Positions 37,923 through 46,083 of a stretch of DNA of 64,000 bases are shown one piece after another (positions within the stretch are counted from its first letter, which is position 1; every line of letters begins with the position of its first letter). The position numbers and the translations under genes were made by a program. The DNA comes from an uncultured Propionibacteriaceae bacterium (GTDB lineage Bacteria; Actinomycetota; Actinomycetes; Propionibacteriales; Propionibacteriaceae), in NCBI GenBank assembly GCA_937926975.1, contig CALBCJ010000014.1, forward strand, positions 76,206 through 140,205, in the 5' to 3' direction. Under the pieces are notes generated by a model. It worked only from the letters and a program-made list of their open reading frames with translations, was not told the DNA's origin and did no database searches.

Positions 37923-40364
37923 ATGGCGACCCCTGCACCTTCCCCGCCGCGGTCCCGTAGCTCGGCTTCGTCCTCTCGGAGCGGCTCGTCGCGGTCTCGG
38001 GGAAGCAAGAAGACGAGTAGCTCTCGGACCCGGACCCAGACCCGGCCACCAGCCACCGGACCGGGCTTCCTGGAGACCGTGGGCCGGGCCGTCGTCGCGG
38101 TGCTGCGGGGGATCGCCCGGGGGCTCGGCACCCTGGCGCGGGGTATCGGTACGGGGGCCCGGGACCTGGATCCCGGCCTGCGTCGCGATGGTGCCGGGAT
38201 GCTTCTGCTGTCACTGGCCATTGTCGTGGTGGCGGTGTTCTGGTTCGGCCTGCCGGGCCCGGTGGGCCACTACTCGCGGCTCGGGATCTCGTCCCTGGTG
38301 GGCGTGGCCGGGTACGCGACCCCGGTCGCGCTGGCGGCGATGGCCTGGCGGACCCTGAGGCACCCTGACCACAACGGTCCCTGGGGCCGCCAGCTGGTGG
38401 GCTGGAGCGCCTTGCTGCTCGGGGTACTCGGTCTGGTCAGCATCGGGCACGGACTCCCACGACCGAGCGCCATGGACGCTGTGCGCCGTGCCGGCGGGCT
38501 GCTCGGGTACCTGTCCTCGTCCTTGCTGGCAGACCTGCTGACGGTCTGGGTCGCCGGGCCACTGCTCACGCTGCTCGCCCTGTTCGGGGCGCTGGTGGTG
38601 ATCGGGCGACCGATCTCTGACCTGGTCGACGGTGCCCGAGAGCTGCTCGACCGGCTCCGGGGCGAAGACCGTGACGACGAGATGGAGTACCGGGACGACC
38701 CGGCGTACGACAGCCCGCTGGTCGAGGACCAGGAACCACAGCCCGAGCCCGAGCCAGACCCGGCACCGGCGGCGCCTCGCGAGCCGCGACCAGTCACCGC
38801 CGGCCTGCCACCGGCCAAGCCGGAGCCCGAGCCGGAGCTGCCGGCCCCGGCCTTCACCGGTGGGCCGCTGCGGTCTGAGCAGCAGGTGCTGTCGGGAGAC
38901 GTGGTCTACACCCTGCCCGATCCCACTCTCCTGAAGCCGGGCTCGGTGCCGAAGGCCCGTACCCAGGCCTCGGACGCGATCGTCGGCAGCCTGTCAGACG
39001 TGCTGCGGCAGTTCGAGATCGACGCCCAGGTCACCGGCTACACCCGCGGGCCTACCGTGACCCGGTACGAGGTCGAGCTGGGGAAGGCGGTCAAGGTCGA
39101 GAAGGTCACCGCACTGAGCAAGAACATCGCGTACGCGGTGGCCTCGCCCGATGTCCGGATCCTGTCGCCAATCCCGGGCAAGTCCGCGATCGGAATCGAG
39201 ATTCCCAACCGGGACAAGGAGATCGTGTCGCTGGGCGACGTCCTGCGGAGCTCAGTAGCGCGTAACGACCACCACCCGATGACGGTCGGCCTGGGCAAGG
39301 ACGTCGAGGGCGGCTTCGTGGTCGCCAACATGGCGAAGATGCCGCACCTGCTGGTGGCCGGGGCCACCGGCTCGGGCAAGTCGAGCTTTGTGAACTCCAT
39401 GATCACGTCGATCCTGATGCGGTCTACCCCCGACGAGGTCCGTCTGCTGCTGGTGGACCCGAAACGGGTCGAGCTCAACCACTACGAGGGCGTGCCGCAC
39501 CTGGTCACCCCGATCATCACCAGCCCCAAGAAGGCAGCCGACGCCTTGCAGTGGGTGGTGAAGGAGATGGACCAGCGCTACGACGACCTGGCGGCCTTTG
39601 GCTTTCGGCACGTGGACGACTTCAACAAGGCGGTCCGGGCGGGTCAGGTCAAGCCGCTGCCCGGCACCGAGCGCACTCTGGAGCCCTACCCGTACCTGCT
39701 GGTGATCGTGGACGAGCTGGCGGACCTGATGCTGATCGCGCCCCGCGACGTCGAGGACTCGATCGTCCGGATCACCCAGCTCGCCCGAGCGGCCGGGATC
39801 CACCTGGTGCTCGCCACCCAGCGACCCTCGACCGACGTCATGACGGGCCTGATCAAGGCGAACGTCCCGTCCCGGCTGGCGTTCGCGACCAGCTCGATGA
39901 CCGACTCCCGGGTGATCCTGGACCAGCCCGGGGCGGAGAAGCTAGTTGGGCGGGGCGACGGGCTCTTCCTGCCGATGGGTGCTGGCAAGCCGATGCGGGT
40001 CCAGGGTGCCTGGGTCACCGAGAACGAGATCCGCCAGGTCGTCAGTCACACTCAGGGCCAGCTCCAGCCGCAGTACCGCGAGGACGTCACTGCCCCGGCT
40101 GAGTCCACCAGCAAGGTGGCCGAGGACATCGGCGACGACCTGGAGCTGGTGGTTGAGGCCGCCCAGCTGGTGGTGAACCTGCAGCTGGGGTCGACCTCCA
40201 TGCTGCAGCGCAAGCTCCGGGTGGGATTCGCCAAGGCTGGCCGTCTGATGGACATCCTGGAGACCCGCGGGATCGTGGGCCCCTCCGAGGGCTCCAAGCC
40301 GCGGGAGGTGCTGGTCAAGCCCGACGACCTGGACGAGGTACTGGCCAACCTCTCGGCCGGCTGA
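37923..40364 (+). CDS. ftsK: DNA translocase FtsK/SpoIIIE
   Basis: An 813-residue DNA motor at the division septum. A basic Ser/Arg-rich N-terminus leads to four or so membrane helices (about 95-230). An acidic/proline linker (about 245-330), the alpha/beta motor with Walker A near 480-487 (GATGSGKSS) and Walker B in LLVIVDELADLM follow. The last 65 residues (about 745-810) are the gamma winged helix that reads KOPS-like sequences, ending near KPDDLDEVLANLSAG. A TAGGCT hexamer lies 6 nt before ATG 37923, suggesting leaderless transcription. Full length and intact. Confidence 0.96.
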   Translation: MATPAPSPPRSRSSASSSRSGSSRSRGSKKTSSSRTRTQTRPPATGPGFLETVGRAVVAVLRGIARGLGTLARGIGTGARDLDPGLRRDGAGMLLLSLAIVVVAVFWFGLPGPVGHYSRLGISSLVGVAGYATPVALAAMAWRTLRHPDHNGPWGRQLVGWSALLLGVLGLVSIGHGLPRPSAMDAVRRAGGLLGYLSSSLLADLLTVWVAGPLLTLLALFGALVVIGRPISDLVDGARELLDRLRGEDRDDEMEYRDDPAYDSPLVEDQEPQPEPEPDPAPAAPREPRPVTAGLPPAKPEPEPELPAPAFTGGPLRSEQQVLSGDVVYTLPDPTLLKPGSVPKARTQASDAIVGSLSDVLRQFEIDAQVTGYTRGPTVTRYEVELGKAVKVEKVTALSKNIAYAVASPDVRILSPIPGKSAIGIEIPNRDKEIVSLGDVLRSSVARNDHHPMTVGLGKDVEGGFVVANMAKMPHLLVAGATGSGKSSFVNSMITSILMRSTPDEVRLLLVDPKRVELNHYEGVPHLVTPIITSPKKAADALQWVVKEMDQRYDDLAAFGFRHVDDFNKAVRAGQVKPLPGTERTLEPYPYLLVIVDELADLMLIAPRDVEDSIVRITQLARAAGIHLVLATQRPSTDVMTGLIKANVPSRLAFATSSMTDSRVILDQPGAEKLVGRGDGLFLPMGAGKPMRVQGAWVTENEIRQVVSHTQGQLQPQYREDVTAPAESTSKVAEDIGDDLELVVEAAQLVVNLQLGSTSMLQRKLRVGFAKAGRLMDILETRGIVGPSEGSKPREVLVKPDDLDEVLANLSAG

Positions 40365-40399
40365 CCCGGCTCGACCCGGCCAGGCCAGCACCGTCGGCG

Positions 40400-40602
40400 T
40401 ATAGTGTCGGGTCCGGGGTGCGCACCTGCCACCCACCCCTCGCTGCGGCACCGGTGCCATGGCTCGTGGGTCTGGACCCGGCCTCTGCGATGGGGACCGG
40501 TGGGCGCTGCCCGGCGGGCTGAGGAGCTCCCCCAGGCCTGGACTCTGCGTTGCCGGCCCCGGAGGCCGGCGGGCGCCAACCCGATCCTCGCGGAAGGACA
40601 CC
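40400..40602 (+). promoter_or_regulatory. Promoter and long GC-rich leader of the CoA-transferase gene
   Basis: TATAGT (40400-40405) is a good -10, giving a 5' leader of about 190 nt before ATG 40603. The leader contains a GC hairpin near 40550-40571 (GCCGGCC with GGCCGGC) and other self-complementary stretches. A short GTG-initiated frame at 40418 encodes an unremarkable peptide. It may be a structured regulatory leader, but it matches no riboswitch I recognise. Confidence 0.4.
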
Positions 40603-41784
40603 ATGAAGCCGCTGGAAGGACTCACCGTCCTCGACCTCAGCCGCGTGCTCGCGGGCCCGTACTCCACCATGATGCTCGCCGACTTCGGCGCCGAGGTGAT
40701 CAAGGTCGAGCCGCCCGGAGTCGGTGACGACTCCCGCGCCTTCGGCCCCTTCGTCAACGGGGAGAGCGCCTACTTCATGAGCCTCAACCGGAACAAGCGA
40801 TCGATCGTGCTCAACCTCAAGGACCCCGAGCATGTCGGCGTCTTCAAGGAGCTGATGGCGAAAGTCGACGTCGTCGTCGAGAACTACCGGCCCGGGACGA
40901 TGGAGAAGCTCGGCATCGGCTACGACGTCTTGAAGCAGGTCAAGCCCGACCTGATCTACGCCGCCTGCTCCGGCTTCGGGGACTCTGGGCCGTACCGGCT
41001 CAAGCCGGCCTACGACGTGGTCGTCCAGGCCATGGGCGGCATCATGAGCATCACCGGCCCTGAGGGCAGCAGCGGCTACCGGGTCGGGGCCTCGGTCGGT
41101 GACGTGGTCGCAGGGATCTTCACCGCGTACGGGATCATGATGGCCCTGTACCACCGGCAGGCGACCGGCGAGGGCCAGAAGGTTGACGTGGCGATGCTGG
41201 ACTGCCAGCTGGCGATCCTCGAGAACGCCATCGCCCGCTACGCCACCTCCGGCAGGGCGCCTGGACCGCTGGGTAACCGGCACCCTTCGATCACGCCGTT
41301 CTCCGCGTTCACCTCGGCTGACGGGTCGGTGATCGTGGGAGCGGGCAACGACCGGCTCTGGGCGAGGCTGTGCACCCTGCTTGGCCGTGAGGACCTGGTC
41401 AGCGACCCGCGCTTTCTCACCAACGACGACCGCACCCAGCACGCCGAGGAGCTGGGCGAGATCCTGAACCAGGAGCTGAGCAAGGACACCACCGACCACT
41501 GGCTGGCCAAGCTGGACGAGGCTGGCATCCCGAACGCGCCGATCAACACCATCGACCGGGTGGTGTCTGACCCGCACGTGGCGGCCCGGGAGATGATCGT
41601 CGAGGTCGAGCACCCGACTGCGGGACACCTGTCGATGGCGGGGGTGCCGGTCAAGATGACCGCCACACCAGGCTCGGTGGACAAGCCGTCGCCGCTGCTG
41701 GGGGCGGACACCGCTTCGGTGCTGCAGGAGGTCCTGGGCTGGGATGCCGATCGGGCCCAGCGGTTCGCCGAGGACCAGGGCTGA
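40603..41784 (+). CDS. CaiB/BaiF family III CoA-transferase
   Basis: A 393-residue family III CoA-transferase, which moves CoA between carboxylic acids. It begins MKPLEGLTVLDLSRVLAGPYSTMMLADFGAEVIKVE, with the catalytic Asp aligned at D167 in VGASVGDVVAG. Relatives include formyl-CoA:oxalate, succinyl-CoA:malate and carnitine CoA-transferases; the acid used here cannot be told, and no oxalate decarboxylase is nearby. ATG 40603 has a GGAAGGA ribosome site. A long GC-rich leader precedes the gene. Confidence 0.88.
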   Translation: MKPLEGLTVLDLSRVLAGPYSTMMLADFGAEVIKVEPPGVGDDSRAFGPFVNGESAYFMSLNRNKRSIVLNLKDPEHVGVFKELMAKVDVVVENYRPGTMEKLGIGYDVLKQVKPDLIYAACSGFGDSGPYRLKPAYDVVVQAMGGIMSITGPEGSSGYRVGASVGDVVAGIFTAYGIMMALYHRQATGEGQKVDVAMLDCQLAILENAIARYATSGRAPGPLGNRHPSITPFSAFTSADGSVIVGAGNDRLWARLCTLLGREDLVSDPRFLTNDDRTQHAEELGEILNQELSKDTTDHWLAKLDEAGIPNAPINTIDRVVSDPHVAAREMIVEVEHPTAGHLSMAGVPVKMTATPGSVDKPSPLLGADTASVLQEVLGWDADRAQRFAEDQG

Positions 41785-41819
41785 CCGGCGCGGTGTGCTG
41801 TCTGACGAGGCCAGTGGGG

Positions 41820-41825
41820 TAGCGT
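41820..41825 (+). promoter_or_regulatory. -10 hexamer TAGCGT for rimO
   Basis: TAGCGT ends 6 nt before GTG 41832, the spacing seen at other leaderless starts here. It supports 41832 over GTG 41826 as the rimO start. Confidence 0.4.
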
Positions 41826-41831
41826 GTGCGG

Positions 41832-43250
41832 GTGCGCCCCACCCGTGTCCATGTGGTGACCCTCGGCTGCGCTCGCAACGAGGTCGACTCCGAGGAGCTG
41901 GCGGGCAGGCTGGCCGCCGGTGGCTTTGAGCTGGTGGCCGAGCCCGAGGCTGCCGAGGCCGTCCTGGTGAACACCTGCGGCTTCATCGACGTCGCCAAGA
42001 AGGACTCGGTCGACACGCTGCTGGCCGCTGCCGACCTGAAGGAGCAGGGTCGGGCCCAGGCGGTGGTGGCGGTCGGCTGCCTGGCCGAGCGGTACGGGGC
42101 CGAGCTGGCCGAGTCGCTGCCGGAGGCCGACGCTGTCTGGGGCTTCGACGCCTACCCCGACATCGCCAACCGGCTGCGGGCGGTCCTGGCCGGTGAGCGC
42201 CCGCCCGTCCACACCCCGCGCGACCGCCGTACCCTGCTGCCCATCACCCCGGTGGCCCGGCCGAGGGCCGCCCAGGCGGTGGCGGTTCCAGGACTCGGTC
42301 AGCCGGGACCGCTAGGGCCGCAGAGCGGCCCCCGGGTGCTGCGGGCCCGACTGGACCAGGGGCCCAGCGCCCCGCTGAAGGTCGCGTCTGGCTGCGACCG
42401 TCGGTGCGCCTTCTGCGCCATCCCGGCGTTTCGGGGCTCCTACCTGTCGCGGCCGGTGGCTGAGGTCGTGGCAGAAGCCCGGTGGCTGGTCGAGCACGGG
42501 GTTCGAGAGCTGTTCCTGGTCAGCGAGAACACGTCCTCGTACGGCAAGGACCTGGGCCAGCCCCGGGCGCTGGAGGCGCTGATCCGGGCTCTCGACGGGG
42601 TCGAGGGCCTGGGCTGGGCCCGGTTGTCGTACCTGCAGCCGGCTGAGGTCCGGCCGTCCCTGATCGAGGCGGTCACTGCCAGCCCGGTCGTGGTCGACTA
42701 CTTCGACCTTCCCTTCCAGCACGCCTCAGCGCCAGTGCTGCGCCGGATGCGGAGGTTTGGGGACCCGGACTCGTTCCTCGGCCTGCTGGAGCGCGTACGC
42801 CAGCACAGCCCCCAGGCCGGGATCCGCAGCAACGTGATCGTGGGCTTCCCGGGCGAGACCGACGCCGACTTCCGTGAGCTGGTCCAGTTCGTCGAGGCCG
42901 CCCAGCTCGACGTTGTGGGGGTCTTCGCCTACTCCGACGAAGAAGGGACCGAGGCAGCCACCTTGCCCGACAAGGTGCCGGCCGAGCTGGTGGAGGAACG
43001 GCGGGCCGAGCTGGCCGACCTGGCGCTGGTGCTGATGGAGGAGCGCGCCGCCCGGCGGGTTGGAGAGCAGGTCCAGGTGCTGGTCGAGGAGCCGGAGGAG
43101 GGACAGTGGCGAGGCCGGGCCGCTCACCAGGGGCCGGAAGTGGACGGGACCACGCTCCTGACGGGTGCCGGCTCGGTGTCAGTCGGTGACATGGTAGGGG
43201 CTCTAGTGCGAGACTTCGACGGTATCGAGCTCGTCGCGGAAGCAGGCTGA
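41832..43250 (+). CDS. rimO: Ribosomal protein S12 methylthiotransferase RimO
   Basis: RimO (about 472 residues) adds a methylthio group to an Asp of ribosomal protein S12. The N-terminal UPF0004 domain carries three cluster cysteines (LGCARNEVDSE, VNTCGF, VGCLAERY). The radical-SAM triad is C188, C192 and C195 in CDRRCAFC, and the C-terminal TRAM domain occupies about the last 65 residues. It has the RimO-type linker and GSYLSRP sequence rather than MiaB's. I chose GTG 41832 from the upstream TAGCGT; GTG 41826 would add two residues. The stop is 1 bp before pgsA. Confidence 0.93.
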   Translation: MRPTRVHVVTLGCARNEVDSEELAGRLAAGGFELVAEPEAAEAVLVNTCGFIDVAKKDSVDTLLAAADLKEQGRAQAVVAVGCLAERYGAELAESLPEADAVWGFDAYPDIANRLRAVLAGERPPVHTPRDRRTLLPITPVARPRAAQAVAVPGLGQPGPLGPQSGPRVLRARLDQGPSAPLKVASGCDRRCAFCAIPAFRGSYLSRPVAEVVAEARWLVEHGVRELFLVSENTSSYGKDLGQPRALEALIRALDGVEGLGWARLSYLQPAEVRPSLIEAVTASPVVVDYFDLPFQHASAPVLRRMRRFGDPDSFLGLLERVRQHSPQAGIRSNVIVGFPGETDADFRELVQFVEAAQLDVVGVFAYSDEEGTEAATLPDKVPAELVEERRAELADLALVLMEERAARRVGEQVQVLVEEPEEGQWRGRAAHQGPEVDGTTLLTGAGSVSVGDMVGALVRDFDGIELVAEAG

Positions 43251-43251
43251 C

Positions 43252-43863
43252 GTGACCACGGACCAGCAGAGTCGGTCGTCCAGGACCAGCACCTGGAACG
43301 TCCCCAACATCCTGACCGCGCTGCGCCTGCTGATGGTGCCGCTGCTGGGCTACCTGCTGCTGTCTCATCCGTTGGCCCCCGGGTGGCGCTGGGCCGCCGC
43401 ACTGACCTTCGTCACAGCCAGCGTGACCGATGTCGTCGACGGCCGGATCGCCCGCCGGTACGGCCTGGTCACCAGCTTCGGCCAGCTGTGGGACCCCATT
43501 GCCGACAAGGCCCTGACCGGAATGGCCTTCGTGGGCCTGTCGGTCCTGGCCGAGCTGCCCTGGTGGATGACGGTCGTGGTGCTGCTGCGGGAGTGGGGGA
43601 TCACCCTGCTGCGCTTCCTGGTCCTCAAGTACGGGGTCATGGCCGCCAACCGGGGCGGCAAGCTCAAGACCGTGACCCAGACGGTCGCTCTGACCGGGTA
43701 CATCCTGCCACTGGCCTCCTTGCCCCTGTCCTGGCTGCTGCAGCCAGTGGCGGTGGTGCTGATGTGGGCCGCCGTGCTGCTGACGGTGGTCACCGGCCTC
43801 GACTACTGCTGGGAGGCCTGGAAGCTGCGGCAGGGGGCCCAGTCTGGGCAGTCAGGGGCCTAG
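43252..43863 (+). CDS. pgsA: CDP-diacylglycerol--glycerol-3-phosphate 3-phosphatidyltransferase
   Basis: PgsA (203 residues) makes phosphatidylglycerol phosphate at the membrane. The CDP-alcohol phosphotransferase signature D-x2-D-G-x2-A-R-x8-G-x3-D-x3-D is complete in TDVVDGRIARRYG through FGQLWDPIADK. Four or five membrane helices are visible. The opening WNVPNILTALRLLMVP is typical. GTG 43252 lies 1 bp after the rimO stop. It is followed at 2 bp by the pncC-like gene, so rimO-pgsA-cinA form one operon. Confidence 0.93.
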   Translation: MTTDQQSRSSRTSTWNVPNILTALRLLMVPLLGYLLLSHPLAPGWRWAAALTFVTASVTDVVDGRIARRYGLVTSFGQLWDPIADKALTGMAFVGLSVLAELPWWMTVVVLLREWGITLLRFLVLKYGVMAANRGGKLKTVTQTVALTGYILPLASLPLSWLLQPVAVVLMWAAVLLTVVTGLDYCWEAWKLRQGAQSGQSGA

Positions 43864-43865
43864 CC

Positions 43866-44345
43866 GTGGAGACGGCGGCGCTGATCGGGGAGCTGCGGCT
43901 GCGGCAGGAGACCATCGCAACCTGTGAGTCCCTGACCGCGGGTCTCATCGGAGCGGAGCTGACCTCGGTCCCCGGCGCGTCGGTGGTGGTCCGCGGTGGC
44001 CTGATCACCTATGCCACCGACCTCAAGGTCTGTTTGGCTGGGGTCAGCGCCGATCTGGTGCGCTGCCACGGGGTGGTCTCAGCCGAGGTGGCGACCGCGA
44101 TGGCCGAGGGGGCGTGCCAGGCCTGCCGATCAACCTGGGGGGTCGCGGTGACCGGGGTGGCGGGCCCTGACGAGGTCGATGGCCTGCCGGCTGGCACAGT
44201 GTGGACAGCGGTCGTGGGCCCCGGCGTCGTTGAGGCGCGAGTGAGCCGGTACCCCGGCGACCGGGGTCAGGTTCGCCAGGCCACCGTGGCTGGCGCGCTC
44301 GACCTGCTGGCTGAGATCCTCGCCGGGGCTCCGGCGGCCCGGTAG
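43866..44345 (+). CDS. pncC: CinA C-terminal domain protein (NMN amidohydrolase)
   Basis: A 159-residue single-domain CinA-C protein, which deamidates nicotinamide mononucleotide in NAD recycling. The motifs TIATCESLTAGLIGAELTSVPGAS, GGLITYATDLK and AVTGVAGPDEVDG are present. No N-terminal MoCF-like domain is present, so it is the short PncC form. GTG 43866 is 2 bp after pgsA. It is the last gene before ClgR and the recA block, a classical actinobacterial order (pgsA-cinA-clgR-recA). Confidence 0.93.
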   Translation: METAALIGELRLRQETIATCESLTAGLIGAELTSVPGASVVVRGGLITYATDLKVCLAGVSADLVRCHGVVSAEVATAMAEGACQACRSTWGVAVTGVAGPDEVDGLPAGTVWTAVVGPGVVEARVSRYPGDRGQVRQATVAGALDLLAEILAGAPAAR

Positions 44346-44348
44346 AGT
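44343..44348 (+). promoter_or_regulatory. -10 hexamer TAGAGT for clgR
   Basis: TAGAGT ends 6 nt before ATG 44355 and overlaps the pncC stop. It implies a leaderless clgR transcript. Confidence 0.45.
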
Positions 44349-44354
44349 CGTCTT

Positions 44355-44651
44355 ATGCACAAGGTCCACGTCACTCCGCTCCTGCGTGAGGTGCTGGGAG
44401 AGTCCCTGCGCGAGCAGCGGATGGCGCAGGGCCGGACGCTGCGTGAGGTCTCTTCCGGCGCGAGCGTCAGTCTGGGCTACCTGTCAGAGGTCGAGCGGGG
44501 GCAGAAGGAGGCCTCGTCGGAGCTGCTGGCCTCGATTTGTGCCGCGCTCGAGGTCCCGTTGTCGGTGGTTCTCGACGACGCCTCCCGGCGTCTGGCGGCC
44601 TACGAGACCGTGACCGTGCTCCCGGTGGAGCCGGTCATCGCCGCCGCCTGA
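44355..44651 (+). CDS. clgR: ClgR-like XRE transcriptional regulator
   Basis: A 98-residue helix-turn-helix protein (Xre family). Its start, LLREVLGESLREQRMAQGRTLREVSSGASVSLGYLSEVERGQKEASSELLASICAALEV, is characteristic of ClgR, which activates clp protease and repair genes and is controlled by Clp proteolysis. It ends in Ala-Ala, a possible degradation signal. It is placed between pncC and recA as in other actinobacteria. A TAGAGT hexamer 6 nt upstream points to a leaderless mRNA, and the 1-bp gap to the DUF3046 gene to co-transcription. Confidence 0.9.
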   Translation: MHKVHVTPLLREVLGESLREQRMAQGRTLREVSSGASVSLGYLSEVERGQKEASSELLASICAALEVPLSVVLDDASRRLAAYETVTVLPVEPVIAAA

Positions 44652-44652
44652 G

Positions 44653-44847
44653 GTGCGTGAGGTCGAGCTCTGGCGGCGGCTGGAGACCGCTCTGGGCCAG
44701 GCCTATGCGCATGCCTGGGCTGACCAGGTCGTGCTGTCGGAGCTGGGCGGGCGTACCGTCACCGAGGCGCTGCGCGACGGCGTCGAGGCCAAGCTGGTCT
44801 GGCGTGCGGCCTGGGCACAGCTGGAGCTGTCTCCCCGGGACCGCTGA
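44653..44847 (+). CDS. DUF3046 family protein
   Basis: A 64-residue protein of the DUF3046 family, known almost only from actinobacteria between clgR and recA. It begins MREVELWRRLETALG and has the LGGRTVTEALRDGVEAKLVWRA core. The function is unknown. It starts at GTG 44653, 1 bp after the clgR stop. The context suggests a link to stress response or repair. Confidence 0.85.
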   Translation: MREVELWRRLETALGQAYAHAWADQVVLSELGGRTVTEALRDGVEAKLVWRAAWAQLELSPRDR

Positions 44848-44874
44848 GGCCGCGACGGCGTGTCGGTCGCGGTT

Positions 44875-44888
44875 CGAACACATGTTCG
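44875..44888 (+). promoter_or_regulatory. LexA (SOS) box upstream of recA
   Basis: CGAACACATGTTCG matches the Gram-positive/actinobacterial SOS consensus (CGAACRNRYGTTYG) at every defined position. It lies 140 bp before the recA start, in the DUF3046-recA gap. Confidence 0.85.
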
Positions 44889-44893
44889 GTAAG

Positions 44894-44930
44894 TTATCCA
44901 CTGTCGGCGTCGCACCGTGAGTTGTCCACA
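44894..44930 (+). promoter_or_regulatory. Two DnaA-box-like 9-mers in the recA promoter
   Basis: TTATCCACT (44894-44902) and TTGTCCACA (44922-44930) lie between the LexA box and the RecA-NDp element. They match the DnaA box at 8 of 9 (consensus TTATCCACA) and 9 of 9 (actinobacterial form). Confidence 0.35.
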
Positions 44931-44952
44931 GCTGCGGTCGGAGGTCGAGAAG

Positions 44953-44975
44953 TTGTCAGTGGGTCCGCCTACTGT
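44953..44975 (+). promoter_or_regulatory. RecA-NDp (PafBC-type) promoter of recA
   Basis: TTGTCAGTG, eight bases, then TACTGT matches the mycobacterial LexA-independent motif TTGTCRGTG-N8-TANNNT at every defined position. Mycobacterial genes with this promoter depend on the PafBC activator. It lies 53 bp before the recA ATG. Confidence 0.75.
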
Positions 44976-45028
44976 CCAGCTACAGAGGGCTCGACCGAGT
45001 CCCCCAGGTACGAGGGAAGGATGCAGTC

Positions 45029-46075
45029 ATGGCGGTGGCGGATCGTAGCAAGGCCCTGGATGCAGCGCTCGCTCAGATCGAGAAGGCTCATGGCAAGGGG
45101 TCGGTGATGCGGCTCGGCGAGGGTAGCCGCCAGCCGATCGACGTGATCCCAACAGGGTCGATCGCGCTGGACATCGCGCTGGGGATCGGGGGTCTGCCGC
45201 GAGGCCGGGTGGTGGAGGTCTACGGCCCAGAGTCCAGCGGCAAGACCACGGTAGCTCTCCACGCGATCGCCAACGCGCAGGCCGACGGGGGCATCTGCGC
45301 CTTCATCGACGCCGAGCACGCGCTGGACCCGGACTACGCCCAGAAGCTGGGGGTGGACACGGACGCGCTGCTGGTGAGCCAGCCCGACAACGGTGAGCAG
45401 GCGCTGGAGATCGCCGACATGCTGGTTCGCTCCGGGGCGCTGGCCCTGATCGTCATCGACTCGGTGGCAGCGCTGACGCCTCGGGCCGAGATCGAGGGCG
45501 AGATGGGCGACAACCATGTCGGTCTGCAGGCGCGGCTGATGAGCCAGGCCCTGCGCAAGATGACCGGTGCCCTGAGCGGTGCCGGCACTACCGCGATCTT
45601 CATCAACCAGCTGCGCGAGAAGATCGGGGTGATGTTCGGCTCGCCGGAGACCACCACCGGAGGCCGGGCCCTGAAGTTCTACTCCTCTGTCCGGCTGGAC
45701 GTCCGCCGGATCGAGACCCTCAAGGACGGCTCCGACATGGTGGGGAACCGGACCCGGGTCAAGGTGGTGAAGAACAAGGTGGCCCCGCCGTTCAAGCAGG
45801 CGGAGTTCGACATCCTGTACGGGGAGGGGATCTCGCGCGAGGGCAGCCTGATCGACCTGGGTGTGGAGAACGGAGTGATCCGCAAGGCAGGGGCCTGGTT
45901 CACGTACGAGGCCGACCAGCTCGGGCAGGGCAAGGAGAACGCCCGGTCGTTCCTGCGCAGCAACCCGGAGATCGCGAACGAGATCGAGCGGCGGGTCCTG
46001 GAGAAGGTGGGGATCGGGAAGCCTGACCAGACTGAGGAGCGGATCGACCCGGTGACCGGTGAGGTGGAGTTCTAG
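45029..46075 (+). CDS. recA: Recombinase RecA
   Basis: RecA (348 residues) forms filaments on single-stranded DNA, drives homologous recombination and triggers LexA self-cleavage. Walker A is G66-T73 (GPESSGKT); Walker B is LALIVIDSVAAL near residues 140-150; L2 and the MFGSPETTTGG segment follow. No intein is present. The upstream gap holds a LexA box and a RecA-NDp promoter, so two damage pathways probably control it. recX follows after 8 bp. Confidence 0.98.
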   Translation: MAVADRSKALDAALAQIEKAHGKGSVMRLGEGSRQPIDVIPTGSIALDIALGIGGLPRGRVVEVYGPESSGKTTVALHAIANAQADGGICAFIDAEHALDPDYAQKLGVDTDALLVSQPDNGEQALEIADMLVRSGALALIVIDSVAALTPRAEIEGEMGDNHVGLQARLMSQALRKMTGALSGAGTTAIFINQLREKIGVMFGSPETTTGGRALKFYSSVRLDVRRIETLKDGSDMVGNRTRVKVVKNKVAPPFKQAEFDILYGEGISREGSLIDLGVENGVIRKAGAWFTYEADQLGQGKENARSFLRSNPEIANEIERRVLEKVGIGKPDQTEERIDPVTGEVEF

Positions 46076-46083
46076 AGGCCGCG

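Noticed and set aside
40418..40521. Leader peptide in the CoA-transferase leader
   Set aside because: A GTG frame exists, but its spacing from the TATAGT (12 nt) and composition give no clear sensing codons; not supported as a gene.
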